A stretch of 64,000 bases of DNA from Jatrophihabitans sp964252635 (GTDB lineage: Bacteria > Actinomycetota > Actinomycetes > Mycobacteriales > Jatrophihabitantaceae): NCBI RefSeq assembly GCF_964252635.1, contig NZ_CAXUNP010000013.1:1-64000 (forward strand), in the 5' to 3' direction. A program made the position numbers and the translations under genes. The notes beneath the pieces were generated by a model that was given only the letters and a program-made list of their open reading frames with translations, searched no databases and was not told the origin of the DNA. Below, piece after piece: positions 13,301 through 20,717 of this stretch; positions within the stretch are counted from its first letter, which is position 1; each line of letters begins with the position of its first letter.

Positions 13301-14947
13301 CAGCTGCCGGGCTACAAGGTCTACCCGTGGATCGCGCGGACGCGGCACTCGACGCCCGGCGTCGGGCTCATCTCGCCGCCGCCGCACCACGACATCTACT
13401 CGATCGAGGACCTCGCGCAGCTGATCCACGACCTCAAGAACGCCAACCCTCAGGCGCGGGTGCACGTCAAGCTGGTCAGCGAGGCCGGCGTCGGCACCGT
13501 GGCCGCCGGCGTGTCCAAGGCGCACGCCGACGTCGTGCTCATCTCCGGTCACGACGGCGGTACGGGTGCCGCCCCGATGACGTCGCTCAAGCACGCCGGC
13601 CTGCCGTGGGAGCTCGGCCTGGCCGACACCCAGCAGACGCTGCTGCTGAACGGCCTGCGCGACCGCATCTCGGTGCAGGTCGACGGGGCGATGAAGACCG
13701 GCCGCGACGTCGTCGTCGCTGCGCTGCTCGGCGCCGAGGAGTACGGGTTCGCGACCGCACCGCTCATCGTGTCCGGTTGCATCATGATGCGGGTCTGCCA
13801 CCTCGACACCTGTCCGGTGGGAGTGGCGACGCAGAACCCGCTGCTGCGCGAGCGGTTCACCGGCACACCGGAGTTCGTCGAGACGTTCTTCACCTTCATC
13901 GCCGAGCAGGTGCGAGAGCTGCTGGCGTCGCTGGGCTTCCGCACCCTGCAGGAGGCGATCGGACAGGTGGGGTCGCTCGACACATCGCGCGCGATCGAGC
14001 ACTGGAAGGCCGACGGGCTCGATCTGGGGCCGATCCTGGCCGAGCCGCAGAACCCCTACGGCCAATCGCTCACCGCGTCCCGCGAGCAGGACCACGCGTT
14101 GGAGGCCGCGCTTGACAACACGCTGATCCAGTTGTGCGAGGGCGCCCTGCTCGACGCGTCGCCGGTGACGCTGGAGCTGCCGGTACGCAACGTCAACCGC
14201 ACGGTCGGCACCATGCTCGGCTCGCTGGTCACGAGGCGCTACGGCGCCGACGGCCTGCCGGCGGGCACGATCGACGTCACCTTCCGCGGGTCGGGCGGGC
14301 AGTCGTTAGGCGCGTTCGTGCCCCGGGGCATCACCCTGCGGCTGCTGGGCGACACCAACGACTACGCCGGCAAGGGTCTGTCGGGCGGGGTGCTGTCCGT
14401 GCGTCCCGACGAGCGGGCCACGTTCGTGGCCGAGGACAACGTGATCGCCGGCAACGTCATCGCCTACGGGGCCACCGCCGGCGAGATCTACCTGCGCGGG
14501 GTGGTCGGCGAGCGCTTCTGCGTGCGCAACTCCGGCGCCACCGTCGTGGCCGAGGGGGTGGGCGACCACGCGCTGGAGTACATGACCGGCGGCACCGCCG
14601 TCGTCCTGGGCCGCGTGGGGCGCAACCTCGGGGCCGGGATGTCCGGCGGCTACGCCTTCGTGCTCGACCTCGACGAGTCGCTCGTCAACGCCGAGCTGGT
14701 CGACGTCCGGGCGCTGGCCGACCTGGGCCCGGACGAGGCCGACGCGCTGCGCACGGTGGTCGAGGCGCACGTCGCGTACACCGACTCCGCGGTCGGGGCG
14801 GCGCTGCTGGCGGACTGGGGCGCGGCCCGTGGCCGGTTCTCCGTCATCGTGCCGCGGGACTTCCAGCGCGTGCTCGACGCCACGAGGCGTGCCGAGGAGG
14901 CCGGCGAGGACGTCGACACCGCGGTCATGGCCGCCGCCCGCAGCTGA
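10370..14947 (+). CDS. gltB: Glutamate synthase large subunit
   Basis: Transfers the amide of glutamine to 2-oxoglutarate. The 1525-residue protein has a short propeptide and the class II amidotransferase cysteine C30 (HDACGVAF), a central domain, the FMN domain, and the [3Fe-4S] cysteines C1137, C1143 and C1148 in CIMMRVCHLDTC, then the beta-helix GXGXG domain. The NADPH-oxidising small subunit gltD normally follows, but here the next gene is pyk. Position after amt-glnK-glnD suggests joint nitrogen control. Length and motifs leave little doubt about the subunit. Confidence 0.97.
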   Translation: MTVEPTGRLPFSAVPPAQGLYDPAFEHDACGVAFVADLHGRPSHRIVSQALAALHNLDHRGAAGAEPSSGDGAGMTVQVPDRFLRAVTGFELPEAGAYAVGTAFLPRDDEQADAVVELVEAVAADEGLVVLGWRDVPVVTDELGPTALGVMPRFRQLFLGGADGESGLALERRAFALRKVSERRARENRLELYFPSLSTRTLVYKGMLTTDQLGEVFPDLADPRFESAIGLVHSRFSTNTFPSWPLAHPFRYIAHNGEINTIRGNRNWMRTREALLESDLIPGELKRLFPICTPDASDSATFDEVVELLHLGGRSLPHAVLMMIPEAWENNPAMDADRRAFYEFHSYLMEAWDGPACVNFTDGTVIGAVLDRNGLRPGRWWQTSDGLVVLGSESGVLDIDPATVVAKGRLQPGRMFLVDTGRGVIRSDEEFKAELAAEHPYDEWLHAGIVALADLPAREHVVFTHESVARRQQIFGYTEEELRVLIAPMAAGGVEPIGSMGSDTPVAVLSKRPRMLFDYFTELFAQVTNPPLDAIREELVTSLSAGIGPERNLLDPGPASCRQIVLPRPVLDNEELAKIWHIDADGDMPGFQCQLIDGRYRVHGGGEALAAALERVRRESSAAVEAGARILILSDRDCDPDHAPIPSLLLTSAVHQHLVRTGQRTQVGLVVETGEAREVHHVALLIGYGAAAVNPYLAFETIDDLIATGAVAGGDAAASIRNYVKALSKGVLKVMSKMGISTIASYTGAQVFEAFGLDQALVDEYFGGTPSRLGGVGLRTLADEVEARHTLAFPLIATSRAHRRLEVGGEYQWRREGELHLFNPETVFLLQHATRGRRYEVFREYTEKIEAMNRDGGTLRGLFELRTDLRPAVPIDEVEPVSEIVKRFATGAMSYGSISAEAHETLAIAMNRLGGRSNCGEGGEDERRFTADDNGDLRRSAVKQVASGRFGVTSHYLVNADDIQIKVAQGAKPGEGGQLPGYKVYPWIARTRHSTPGVGLISPPPHHDIYSIEDLAQLIHDLKNANPQARVHVKLVSEAGVGTVAAGVSKAHADVVLISGHDGGTGAAPMTSLKHAGLPWELGLADTQQTLLLNGLRDRISVQVDGAMKTGRDVVVAALLGAEEYGFATAPLIVSGCIMMRVCHLDTCPVGVATQNPLLRERFTGTPEFVETFFTFIAEQVRELLASLGFRTLQEAIGQVGSLDTSRAIEHWKADGLDLGPILAEPQNPYGQSLTASREQDHALEAALDNTLIQLCEGALLDASPVTLELPVRNVNRTVGTMLGSLVTRRYGADGLPAGTIDVTFRGSGGQSLGAFVPRGITLRLLGDTNDYAGKGLSGGVLSVRPDERATFVAEDNVIAGNVIAYGATAGEIYLRGVVGERFCVRNSGATVVAEGVGDHALEYMTGGTAVVLGRVGRNLGAGMSGGYAFVLDLDESLVNAELVDVRALADLGPDEADALRTVVEAHVAYTDSAVGAALLADWGAARGRFSVIVPRDFQRVLDATRRAEEAGEDVDTAVMAAARS

Positions 14948-14998
14948 CCGACAAGCAGTGACGCAGGCGGCGGCTCGACCCTGTGACCTGGGTCGCCC

Positions 14999-15004
14999 TA
15001 CGCT
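14999..15004 (+). promoter_or_regulatory. Putative -10 box for pyk leader
   Basis: TACGCT is followed after six bases by a GTG (15011) that opens a 24-codon frame. The spacing fits a leaderless transcript. No convincing -35 is seen (CTCGAC at 14974 is 19 bases upstream). Confidence 0.4.
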
Positions 15005-15010
15005 GGAGTG

Positions 15011-15085
15011 GTGACCGACCTCCGCTTCGCTCCGGCCGCCGACGGCCAAGCTCCCCGTTCGCTTGCTCGCAGAGCTCGCTCGTGA
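15011..15085 (+). CDS. Short upstream ORF coupled to pyk
   Basis: A 24-codon frame starting GTG ACC GAC and rich in Arg and Ala. It starts six bases after a TACGCT box and its stop TGA overlaps the pyk GTG as GTGA. The pyk start has only a poor SD (AGAG), so ribosomes finishing this frame could restart on pyk. It may be a leader peptide or simply an entry device; no family is recognised. Confidence 0.4.
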   Translation: MTDLRFAPAADGQAPRSLARRARS

Positions 15086-16509
15086 ACCGCCACGCCAAGA
15101 TCGTCTGCACCCTCGGTCCGGCCACGGACACGCCGGAGCGCGCCCGGGCGCTGGTCGAGGCCGGGATGGACGTCGCCCGCCTGAACTTCAGCCACGGTGA
15201 CCACACCGACCACGGCCGCCGCTTCCACGAGGTGCGGGCCGCGGCCAAGGCCGCCGGCCGCAACCTGGCGGTCCTGGCCGACCTGCAGGGGCCCAAGATC
15301 CGCCTCGGCCGCTTCGCCGAGGGCCCGGTGCTCTGGGCCACCGGCGAGCGGGTGCGCATCACGGTCGAGGACGTCGTCGGCACCCACGACCGGGTCTCGA
15401 CGACCTACACGAACCTGGCCGAGGACGTCCGCCCCGGTGACCGGCTGCTCGTCGACGACGGCAACGTCGCCCTGATCGCCGTCGAGGTCGAGGACGGCAC
15501 CGACGTCGTCTGCGACGTCACCGAGGGCGGCGTGGTCAGCGACAACAAGGGGCTGTCGCTGCCCGGGGTGGACGTCAGCGTCCCGGCCATGTCCGAGAAG
15601 GACGCGGCCGACCTCGAGTTCGCGCTGTCGCTGGGCGTCGACTTCGTGGCGCTGTCGTTCGTGCGCAACCCCGAGGACGTCAAGCTCGTCCACCGGGTCA
15701 TGGATGCCGTCGGCGTCCGCGTGCCGGTCATCGCCAAGATCGAGAAGCCCGAGGCCGTCGAGCGGCTCGAGGAGATCGCGCTGGCCTTCGACGGCATGAT
15801 GGTCGCCCGCGGCGACCTCGGTGTCGAGATGCCCCTCGAAGAGGTGCCGATGGTGCAGAAGCGCTGCGTCCAGATCGGCCGCGACAACGCCAAGCCCGTC
15901 ATCGTCGCCACCCAGATGCTGGAGTCGATGATCACGCACTCGCGCCCGACGCGGGCCGAGGCGTCGGACGTCGCGAACGCGGTCATCGACGGCGCCGACG
16001 CGGTGATGCTGTCCGGCGAGACCAGCGTCGGCAAGTACCCGGTGCAGGCCGTGGCCACGATGAGCCGCATCATCCGTTCCGTCGAGGAGTCGGGCACCGA
16101 CGTCCGCGGCCTCCGGCACACCCCTCGCACGTCGGGCGGCGCGCTCGTCAAGGCGGCCAAGGACATCGGCGACGCGCTCGGTGCCGTGGCCCTCGTCGCG
16201 TTCACCCAGACCGGCGACACCGCGCGCCGGCTGTCCCGGCTGCAGCCCCGCCAACGCCTGCTGGTCTTCACCCCGATCGAGACGGTGCAGCGCCAGATGG
16301 CGCTGGTCTGGGGAGCCGAGGCTCACCTGGTCTGGAGCGTCAACACCACCGACGACATGGTGCGCCAGGTCGACTCCGCGCTGCTGAACCGCGGCGTCTG
16401 CCACCCGCACGACCTGGTCATCGTCGTCGCCGGCACCCCGCCCAACACCCCCGGGGCCACCAACACGATCCGGGTGCACCACATCGGCGACGTCCTGCGG
16501 CATGGCTGA
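15082..16509 (+). CDS. pyk: Pyruvate kinase
   Basis: Last step of glycolysis, phosphoenolpyruvate plus ADP to pyruvate plus ATP. The 475-residue protein begins RHAKIVCTLGPAT, the conserved start of the family, which fixes the GTG at 15082 rather than the longer frame from 14983. Active-site motifs are intact: RLNFSHG (about 34-40), IAKIEKPEAVE with the catalytic lysine, and the MVARGDLGVE loop. It shares eight bases with tesB; the pykA-tesB1 pair is also adjacent in Mycobacterium tuberculosis. Confidence 0.97.
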   Translation: MNRHAKIVCTLGPATDTPERARALVEAGMDVARLNFSHGDHTDHGRRFHEVRAAAKAAGRNLAVLADLQGPKIRLGRFAEGPVLWATGERVRITVEDVVGTHDRVSTTYTNLAEDVRPGDRLLVDDGNVALIAVEVEDGTDVVCDVTEGGVVSDNKGLSLPGVDVSVPAMSEKDAADLEFALSLGVDFVALSFVRNPEDVKLVHRVMDAVGVRVPVIAKIEKPEAVERLEEIALAFDGMMVARGDLGVEMPLEEVPMVQKRCVQIGRDNAKPVIVATQMLESMITHSRPTRAEASDVANAVIDGADAVMLSGETSVGKYPVQAVATMSRIIRSVEESGTDVRGLRHTPRTSGGALVKAAKDIGDALGAVALVAFTQTGDTARRLSRLQPRQRLLVFTPIETVQRQMALVWGAEAHLVWSVNTTDDMVRQVDSALLNRGVCHPHDLVIVVAGTPPNTPGATNTIRVHHIGDVLRHG

Positions 16510-17395
16510 GGCACCGGACCCGCCGGACGCCCCTGCACTCGCCGGCCAGGCCGCCGTCGACGGCCTGGTCGACCTGCTCGACCTGGAACGCATCGAGGTC
16601 GACATCTACCGCGGCGGCAGCCCGCAGGTGCGCTCGCAGCGGGTGTTCGGCGGCCAGGTCGCTGGGCAGGCGCTCGTCGCGGCCGGCCGCAGCGTCGAGC
16701 CCGACCGTCTCGTGCACTCGCTGCACTCCTACTTCATCCGGGCCGGCGACCCGACGATGCCGATCGTGTACGAGGTCGACCGCGTCCGCGACGGACGGTC
16801 GTTCTCGGTACGTCGGGTGACCGCGGTCCAGAGGGGCAAAGCGATCTTCACGCTCTCGGCGTCCTTCCAGCTGGCGCAGGACGGGCTGGACCACCAGAGC
16901 GACATGCCGGCCGCACCCGAGCCGACGACGCTGCCGACCTTCACCGAGCGGTACCGCGCCGACCCCCGCGCGGAGCACTACTGGCGCGACCGCCCGCGCC
17001 CCATCGACGTGCGTTACGTCGACGCCGCGCCCTGGGAGCGCGACGGGGTGGGACCGAACGACGGGGTGTCGCGGGTGTGGATGCGAGCCGACGGAAAGCT
17101 GCCCGACGACCCGCTGCTCCACGTCTGCGTACTCACCTTCGCCTCGGACATGACGTTGCTCGACGCCGCGCTGGCCCGGCAGGGACTGGCCAACCAGGGC
17201 ACGGTCATGATGGCCTCGCTGGACCACGCGATGTGGTTCGAGCGCACCTTCCGGGCCGACGAGTGGCTGCTGTACACGATGAAGTCACCGTCGGCGTCGG
17301 GCGGCCGGGCGCTGGCCACCGGACGCTTCCACCGCCAGGACGGGACGCTCGTGTGCAGCGTCGTGCAGGAGGGCCTGATCCGCGTCCGCGGCTGA
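16502..17395 (+). CDS. tesB: Acyl-CoA thioesterase II
   Basis: Double-hotdog thioesterase that hydrolyses acyl-CoA to free fatty acid and CoA. The 297-residue protein contains VFGGQVAGQAL (first hotdog helix) and, in the second half, the LDHAMWFER motif carrying the catalytic Asp of the D-T/S-Q triad. ATG overlaps the end of pyk. It is followed by a long hairpin at 17416-17471 facing the convergent tRNA-Leu. Confidence 0.93.
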   Translation: MAEAPDPPDAPALAGQAAVDGLVDLLDLERIEVDIYRGGSPQVRSQRVFGGQVAGQALVAAGRSVEPDRLVHSLHSYFIRAGDPTMPIVYEVDRVRDGRSFSVRRVTAVQRGKAIFTLSASFQLAQDGLDHQSDMPAAPEPTTLPTFTERYRADPRAEHYWRDRPRPIDVRYVDAAPWERDGVGPNDGVSRVWMRADGKLPDDPLLHVCVLTFASDMTLLDAALARQGLANQGTVMMASLDHAMWFERTFRADEWLLYTMKSPSASGGRALATGRFHRQDGTLVCSVVQEGLIRVRG

Positions 17396-17415
17396 CCCGT
17401 CGTCGGCGTTGCCGC

Positions 17416-17471
17416 TTCCCGCCCGGTGTGGTCGCGCGTTCAGGCCTGTCAGCGACCACGACGGGCGGGAA
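17416..17471. terminator. Bidirectional hairpin between tesB and tRNA-Leu
   Basis: TTCCCGCCCG (17416-17425) and GTGGTCGC (17428-17435) pair with GCGACCAC (17452-17459) and CGGGCGGGAA (17462-17471), giving an 18-bp stem with one internal 2x2 mismatch and a 16-base loop. Placed between convergent units, it can serve both strands. Confidence 0.75.
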
Positions 17472-17484
17472 GGCGGATTGGTGC

Positions 17485-17568
17485 TGGTGCCCCCGGTGGG
17501 ATTCGAACCCACACGCCTTTCGGCAGTGCCTTTTGAGGGCACCATGTCTCCCGTTCCATCACAGGGGC
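17485..17568 (-). tRNA. tRNA-Leu(CAA)
   Basis: Read on the minus strand the acceptor arm is GCCCCTG paired with CGGGGGC, discriminator A and an encoded CCA (17485-17487). The anticodon loop CTCAAAA between GTGCC and GGCAC gives anticodon CAA, which reads UUG. A long variable arm (TGCCGAAAGGCGTG region) and GGTTCGAATCC T-arm confirm a class II leucine tRNA. Confidence 0.96.
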
Positions 17569-17595
17569 GTCACGCGTTGGAAATCTTAGCCGGTC

Positions 17596-17601
17596 TAGGC
17601 T
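17596..17601 (+). promoter_or_regulatory. Putative -10 box for pdtaR
   Basis: TAGGCT, 36 bases before the GTG start of the response regulator, leaving room for the GAGAGGG ribosome binding site at about 17625. No clear -35. Confidence 0.35.
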
Positions 17602-17637
17602 GATGACTCGTTCAAAGACGAACCGAGAGGGACGACC

Positions 17638-18267
17638 GTGGCCTCCGCACCATCAGCCACTCCACCCGCGTCGGCGCCGATGCGAGTCCTCATCGCCGAG
17701 GACGAGGCGCTCATCCGGCTCGATCTGCGCGAGATGCTCGAAGAAGAGGGTTTCGACGTCGTGGGCGAGGCGGCCGACGGCGAGCAGGCGGTCGCACTGG
17801 CCCAGGACCTCGGTCCCGACCTCGTCATCTGTGATGTGAAGATGCCGAAGATGGACGGCATCGCCGCGGCTGCCCAGATCACCGACGCCCGGATCGCCCC
17901 GGTCGTCATGCTGACCGCCTTCAGCCAGCGCGATCTCGTCGAGCGGGCGCGGGACGCCGGCGCGATGGCCTACCTGGTGAAGCCCTTCCAGAAGCGTGAC
18001 CTGCTGCCCGCCATCGAGATGGCGACGACCCGCTTCGCGGAGATGCGGGCCCTGGAGTCCGAGGTCACCGGCCTGCGGGAACGGCTCGAGGCCCGCAAGC
18101 TCATCGAGCGGGCGAAGGGGGCCCTGATGACCGAGCACGCGCTGAGCGAGCCCGAGGCGTTCCGCTGGATCCAGCGCGCCGCCATGGACAACCGCACCTC
18201 GATGCGGGCCGTCGCCGAGCTCGTCCTGAGCGGTGACGCAGAAACCGCTGTGGCTACCGACCGGTAG
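17638..18267 (+). CDS. pdtaR: ANTAR-domain response regulator (PdtaR-like)
   Basis: Two-component receiver coupled to an RNA-binding ANTAR domain that acts by antitermination. The 209-residue protein has receiver residues E21-D22, phospho-acceptor D66 (LVICDVKMP), T93 and K115 (YLVKPF), then a coiled helix and the ANTAR domain (about 145-200, LIERAKGALMTEHALSE). The 14-residue Ala/Pro/Ser leader before MRVLIAEDE is usual in this group. Homologous to Rv1626, whose kinase PdtaS is encoded elsewhere. The position between tesB and polA matches mycobacterial gene order. Confidence 0.93.
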   Translation: MASAPSATPPASAPMRVLIAEDEALIRLDLREMLEEEGFDVVGEAADGEQAVALAQDLGPDLVICDVKMPKMDGIAAAAQITDARIAPVVMLTAFSQRDLVERARDAGAMAYLVKPFQKRDLLPAIEMATTRFAEMRALESEVTGLRERLEARKLIERAKGALMTEHALSEPEAFRWIQRAAMDNRTSMRAVAELVLSGDAETAVATDR

Positions 18268-18357
18268 AACGGACATATCGACCCGCTACTCGATGGAGAT
18301 TTGGTTACGACCCCGGCCGAGCTCGTGGCGCCGGTACCAACGGGGCATCCGATCGGC

Positions 18358-18363
18358 TAACGT
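18358..18363 (+). promoter_or_regulatory. Putative -10 box for the liv operon
   Basis: TAACGT in the spacer between pdtaR and livJ (18268-18433), 70 bases before the livJ GTG. The spacer also holds the strong AGGAGG site at 18421. No operator was recognised. Confidence 0.35.
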
Positions 18364-18433
18364 CCGCCCAACCGATCGCCGTCAAGACACGACGGTCGAT
18401 GGCCCCTTACATGCCCTCACAGGAGGCACAGCA

Positions 18434-19654
18434 GTGCGATCTCGCGTAATGACCTCGGCAGTGGCGTTGGCAGCAGCAGGTGCCCTCGCCCTCACCGGCT
18501 GCGGCAGCAGCGGCGGCGGCAGCAAGAAGAGCGGCGGCCTCGGCGGCGGTGGCGGTTCGAGCAGCTCGGCCGCCGGCGGTGGCGGAGCCACCAGCGGCAA
18601 GACCTACAAGATCGGTTTCCAGGGCGCGCTGTCCGGCGACAACAAGCAGCTGGGCATCAACGAGGTGAACGCGTTCAACCTCGCGATCCAGCAGGCCAAC
18701 TCCTCCGGCAAGTACAACTTCAAGATCGCCGGCGAGCCGTCCGACGACGGCGGAACCAACAACCAGGCCCCGGCCGCGGCCGCGAAGCTCATCCAGGACG
18801 CGAGCGTCCTCGGCGTGGTCGGCCCCGCCTTCTCCGGGCCCACCACGGCCACGGGCGCCAAGTACGCGCAGGCCAGCATGGCGCTGATCAGCCCGTCGGC
18901 CACCAACGAGACCCTGACCAAGTCCGGGTACACGACGTTCCACCGCATCGTCCCGACGGACGGCGTCGAGGGTCTGGCCACCGCCGACTACCTCGCCAAG
19001 AAGTTCAAGACCGTCTTCGTGGTCGACGACAAGTCGACGTACGGCGCCGGCGTCGGCGACGTCGTCCGTGCCGAGCTGAAGAAGAAGGGCGTCAAGGTCA
19101 GCAGCCAGGGCATCGCCCCGACCTCCGACTACAGCGCGATCGCCCAGACCGTCAAGTCCTCCGGTGACCAGGCCATGTACTACGCCGGGTACGACGCGCA
19201 GGCCGGCCTGCTGGCCAAGGCGCTGAAGGCGGTCAGCTACACGGGCTTCGAGATCTCCGGCAACGGTGGCAAGTCCTCGATCTTCACCAGCACCGCAGGC
19301 TCGGCCGGCAACGGCTACTACTTCGCCTGTGGCTGCCTCGACGCAGTCACGGCGCCGGCAGCGGCGGCCTTCACCAAGGCCTACCAGGCGAAGTACAACA
19401 CCCCGCCGTCGACGTACTCGCCCGAGGCCTACGACGCGACCAACGCGCTGATCACCGCGATCGCGACGGCCGCCAAGAGCGGCACGCCGACCCGGCAGTC
19501 GGTCGAGTCGGCCGTGAACGGCCTGAACTACCAGGGCATCACGACGACGGTGAAGTTCCAGAAGAGCGGCGAGGTCGCACAGGCCACCGTCAACCTGTAC
19601 GAGCAGAAGAACGGCAAGATCGACCTGCTGGGAGACATCACCCAGCAGAAGTAG
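18434..19654 (+). CDS. livJ: Branched-chain amino-acid ABC transporter substrate-binding lipoprotein
   Basis: Extracytoplasmic binding protein of the Liv system, 406 residues. It starts with a lipoprotein signal peptide ending in the lipobox LTGC, then a Gly/Ser-rich tether (about 24-55) and a periplasmic-binding fold of the Leu/Ile/Val type (YKIGFQGALSGDNKQLG). The GTG at 18434 follows AGGAGG by seven bases; longer frames upstream lack a signal peptide at their start. It heads livJ-H-M-G-F and is separated from livH by a hairpin, so it is probably made in excess over the membrane parts. Confidence 0.93.
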   Translation: MRSRVMTSAVALAAAGALALTGCGSSGGGSKKSGGLGGGGGSSSSAAGGGGATSGKTYKIGFQGALSGDNKQLGINEVNAFNLAIQQANSSGKYNFKIAGEPSDDGGTNNQAPAAAAKLIQDASVLGVVGPAFSGPTTATGAKYAQASMALISPSATNETLTKSGYTTFHRIVPTDGVEGLATADYLAKKFKTVFVVDDKSTYGAGVGDVVRAELKKKGVKVSSQGIAPTSDYSAIAQTVKSSGDQAMYYAGYDAQAGLLAKALKAVSYTGFEISGNGGKSSIFTSTAGSAGNGYYFACGCLDAVTAPAAAAFTKAYQAKYNTPPSTYSPEAYDATNALITAIATAAKSGTPTRQSVESAVNGLNYQGITTTVKFQKSGEVAQATVNLYEQKNGKIDLLGDITQQK

Positions 19655-19678
19655 TCGGAGACGACGCTCGACCGCTCA

Positions 19679-19710
19679 GGGGCGTCCCAGATCTCGGTCT
19701 GGGACGCCCC
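19679..19710 (+). terminator. Hairpin between livJ and livH
   Basis: Perfect 13-bp stem, GGGGCGTCCCAGA (19679-19691) with TCTGGGACGCCCC (19698-19710), loop TCTCGG, no U-tract. Likely a partial terminator or 3'-end stabiliser that lets livJ exceed the downstream genes. Confidence 0.75.
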
Positions 19711-19736
19711 GCACGCGTCACCGGCACCTTCCCGCC

Positions 19737-20717
19737 GTGACGACGACGGACGCACCACCCAGATTGGACGGCATCCCACCAGCGATGACGACGTTCTTCG
19801 ACTACCTCGTCCTGGGCCTCACCCGCGGCTCGATGTACGCGCTGATCGCCCTCGGCTACACCCTGGTCTACGGCGTGCTGCAACTGATCAACTTCGCGCA
19901 CAGCGAGGTGTTCATGTCCGGGGCGTTCGGCAGCTACCTCGTGATCCACGCCGTCGTCGGCAACGGCAAGGCCACTGCGGCCTGGGCGGTTCCGCTGCTG
20001 ATCCTGCTCGGCGTCGTGTCCGGCGCAGTCGCCGCCGCGGCCGTCGCGTGGGTGCTCGAACGGGTCGCCTACCGACCGCTGCGTAAACGCGGAGCGCCCA
20101 AGCTGGCGTTCCTCATCAGCGCGATCGGCGCCTCGTTCTTCCTGTCGACGCTGGCCGGCAAGGTGTTCAACAGCCAGACGACCAACCAGTTCCCGCCCTT
20201 CTTCGACCAGAACAACGTGCTGTTCACCATCGACGGCGCGCAGGTCAAGGTGCTGCAGGCGGTCATCGTCGGGTCGGCGCTGGTCATGATGGTCGGCCTG
20301 GACACGCTGGTGAACCGCACCAAGTTGGGTCGCGGTATCCGGGCCGTGTCCGAGGACGCCCCGACCGCGGCGCTCATGGGCATCGACATCGACAAGACGA
20401 TCTCCCGCACGTTCGTCATCGGCGGCCTGCTCGGCGGGGCGGCCGGCTTCCTGTTCGGCCTCAACTTCAACTTCGGCTACAACATGGGCTTCCTGCCCGG
20501 CGTGAAGGCCTTCGCCGCCGCGGTGCTCGGCGGGATCGGCAACATCCGCGGTGCCATGCTCGGCGGGCTCGTCCTCGGCATCGTCGAGAACATGGTGCCG
20601 ATCGTCCCGGGTATCGGGATCGAGTGGACGGACGTCGTCGCCTTCGTCGTCCTGGTCCTGGTCCTGATGTTCCGGCCGACGGGTCTGCTCGGTGAGCGGA
20701 TCGGACGCGCGGCATGA
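19737..20717 (+). CDS. livH: Branched-chain amino-acid ABC transporter permease LivH
   Basis: Integral membrane permease of the Liv transporter, about 310-326 residues with multiple helices. The N-terminal motif GLTRGSMYALIALGYTLVYG and the EAA-like segment ERVAYRPLRKRGAP are typical of LivH. Two starts are possible: GTG at 19737 (326 residues, used here) or ATG at 19785 (310 residues, closer to the usual N-terminus). Neither has a strong SD. The stop overlaps the livM start as ATGA. Confidence 0.94.
   Translation: MTTTDAPPRLDGIPPAMTTFFDYLVLGLTRGSMYALIALGYTLVYGVLQLINFAHSEVFMSGAFGSYLVIHAVVGNGKATAAWAVPLLILLGVVSGAVAAAAVAWVLERVAYRPLRKRGAPKLAFLISAIGASFFLSTLAGKVFNSQTTNQFPPFFDQNNVLFTIDGAQVKVLQAVIVGSALVMMVGLDTLVNRTKLGRGIRAVSEDAPTAALMGIDIDKTISRTFVIGGLLGGAAGFLFGLNFNFGYNMGFLPGVKAFAAAVLGGIGNIRGAMLGGLVLGIVENMVPIVPGIGIEWTDVVAFVVLVLVLMFRPTGLLGERIGRAA

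Noticed and set aside
10265..14095. 1276-codon open frame on the minus strand
   Set aside because: It lies antisense to gltB in the register typical of high-GC shadow frames, and its translation is Arg/Gln/His/Val-rich with no domain.
17409..17603. Plus-strand frame containing VGFEPTRL
   Set aside because: False translation of the antisense of tRNA-Leu; no SD and it crosses the tRNA and the hairpin.
18233..18433. N-terminal 67 codons ahead of LivJ in the same frame
   Set aside because: Overlaps the end of pdtaR and the promoter; the signal peptide and AGGAGG place the true start at 18434.
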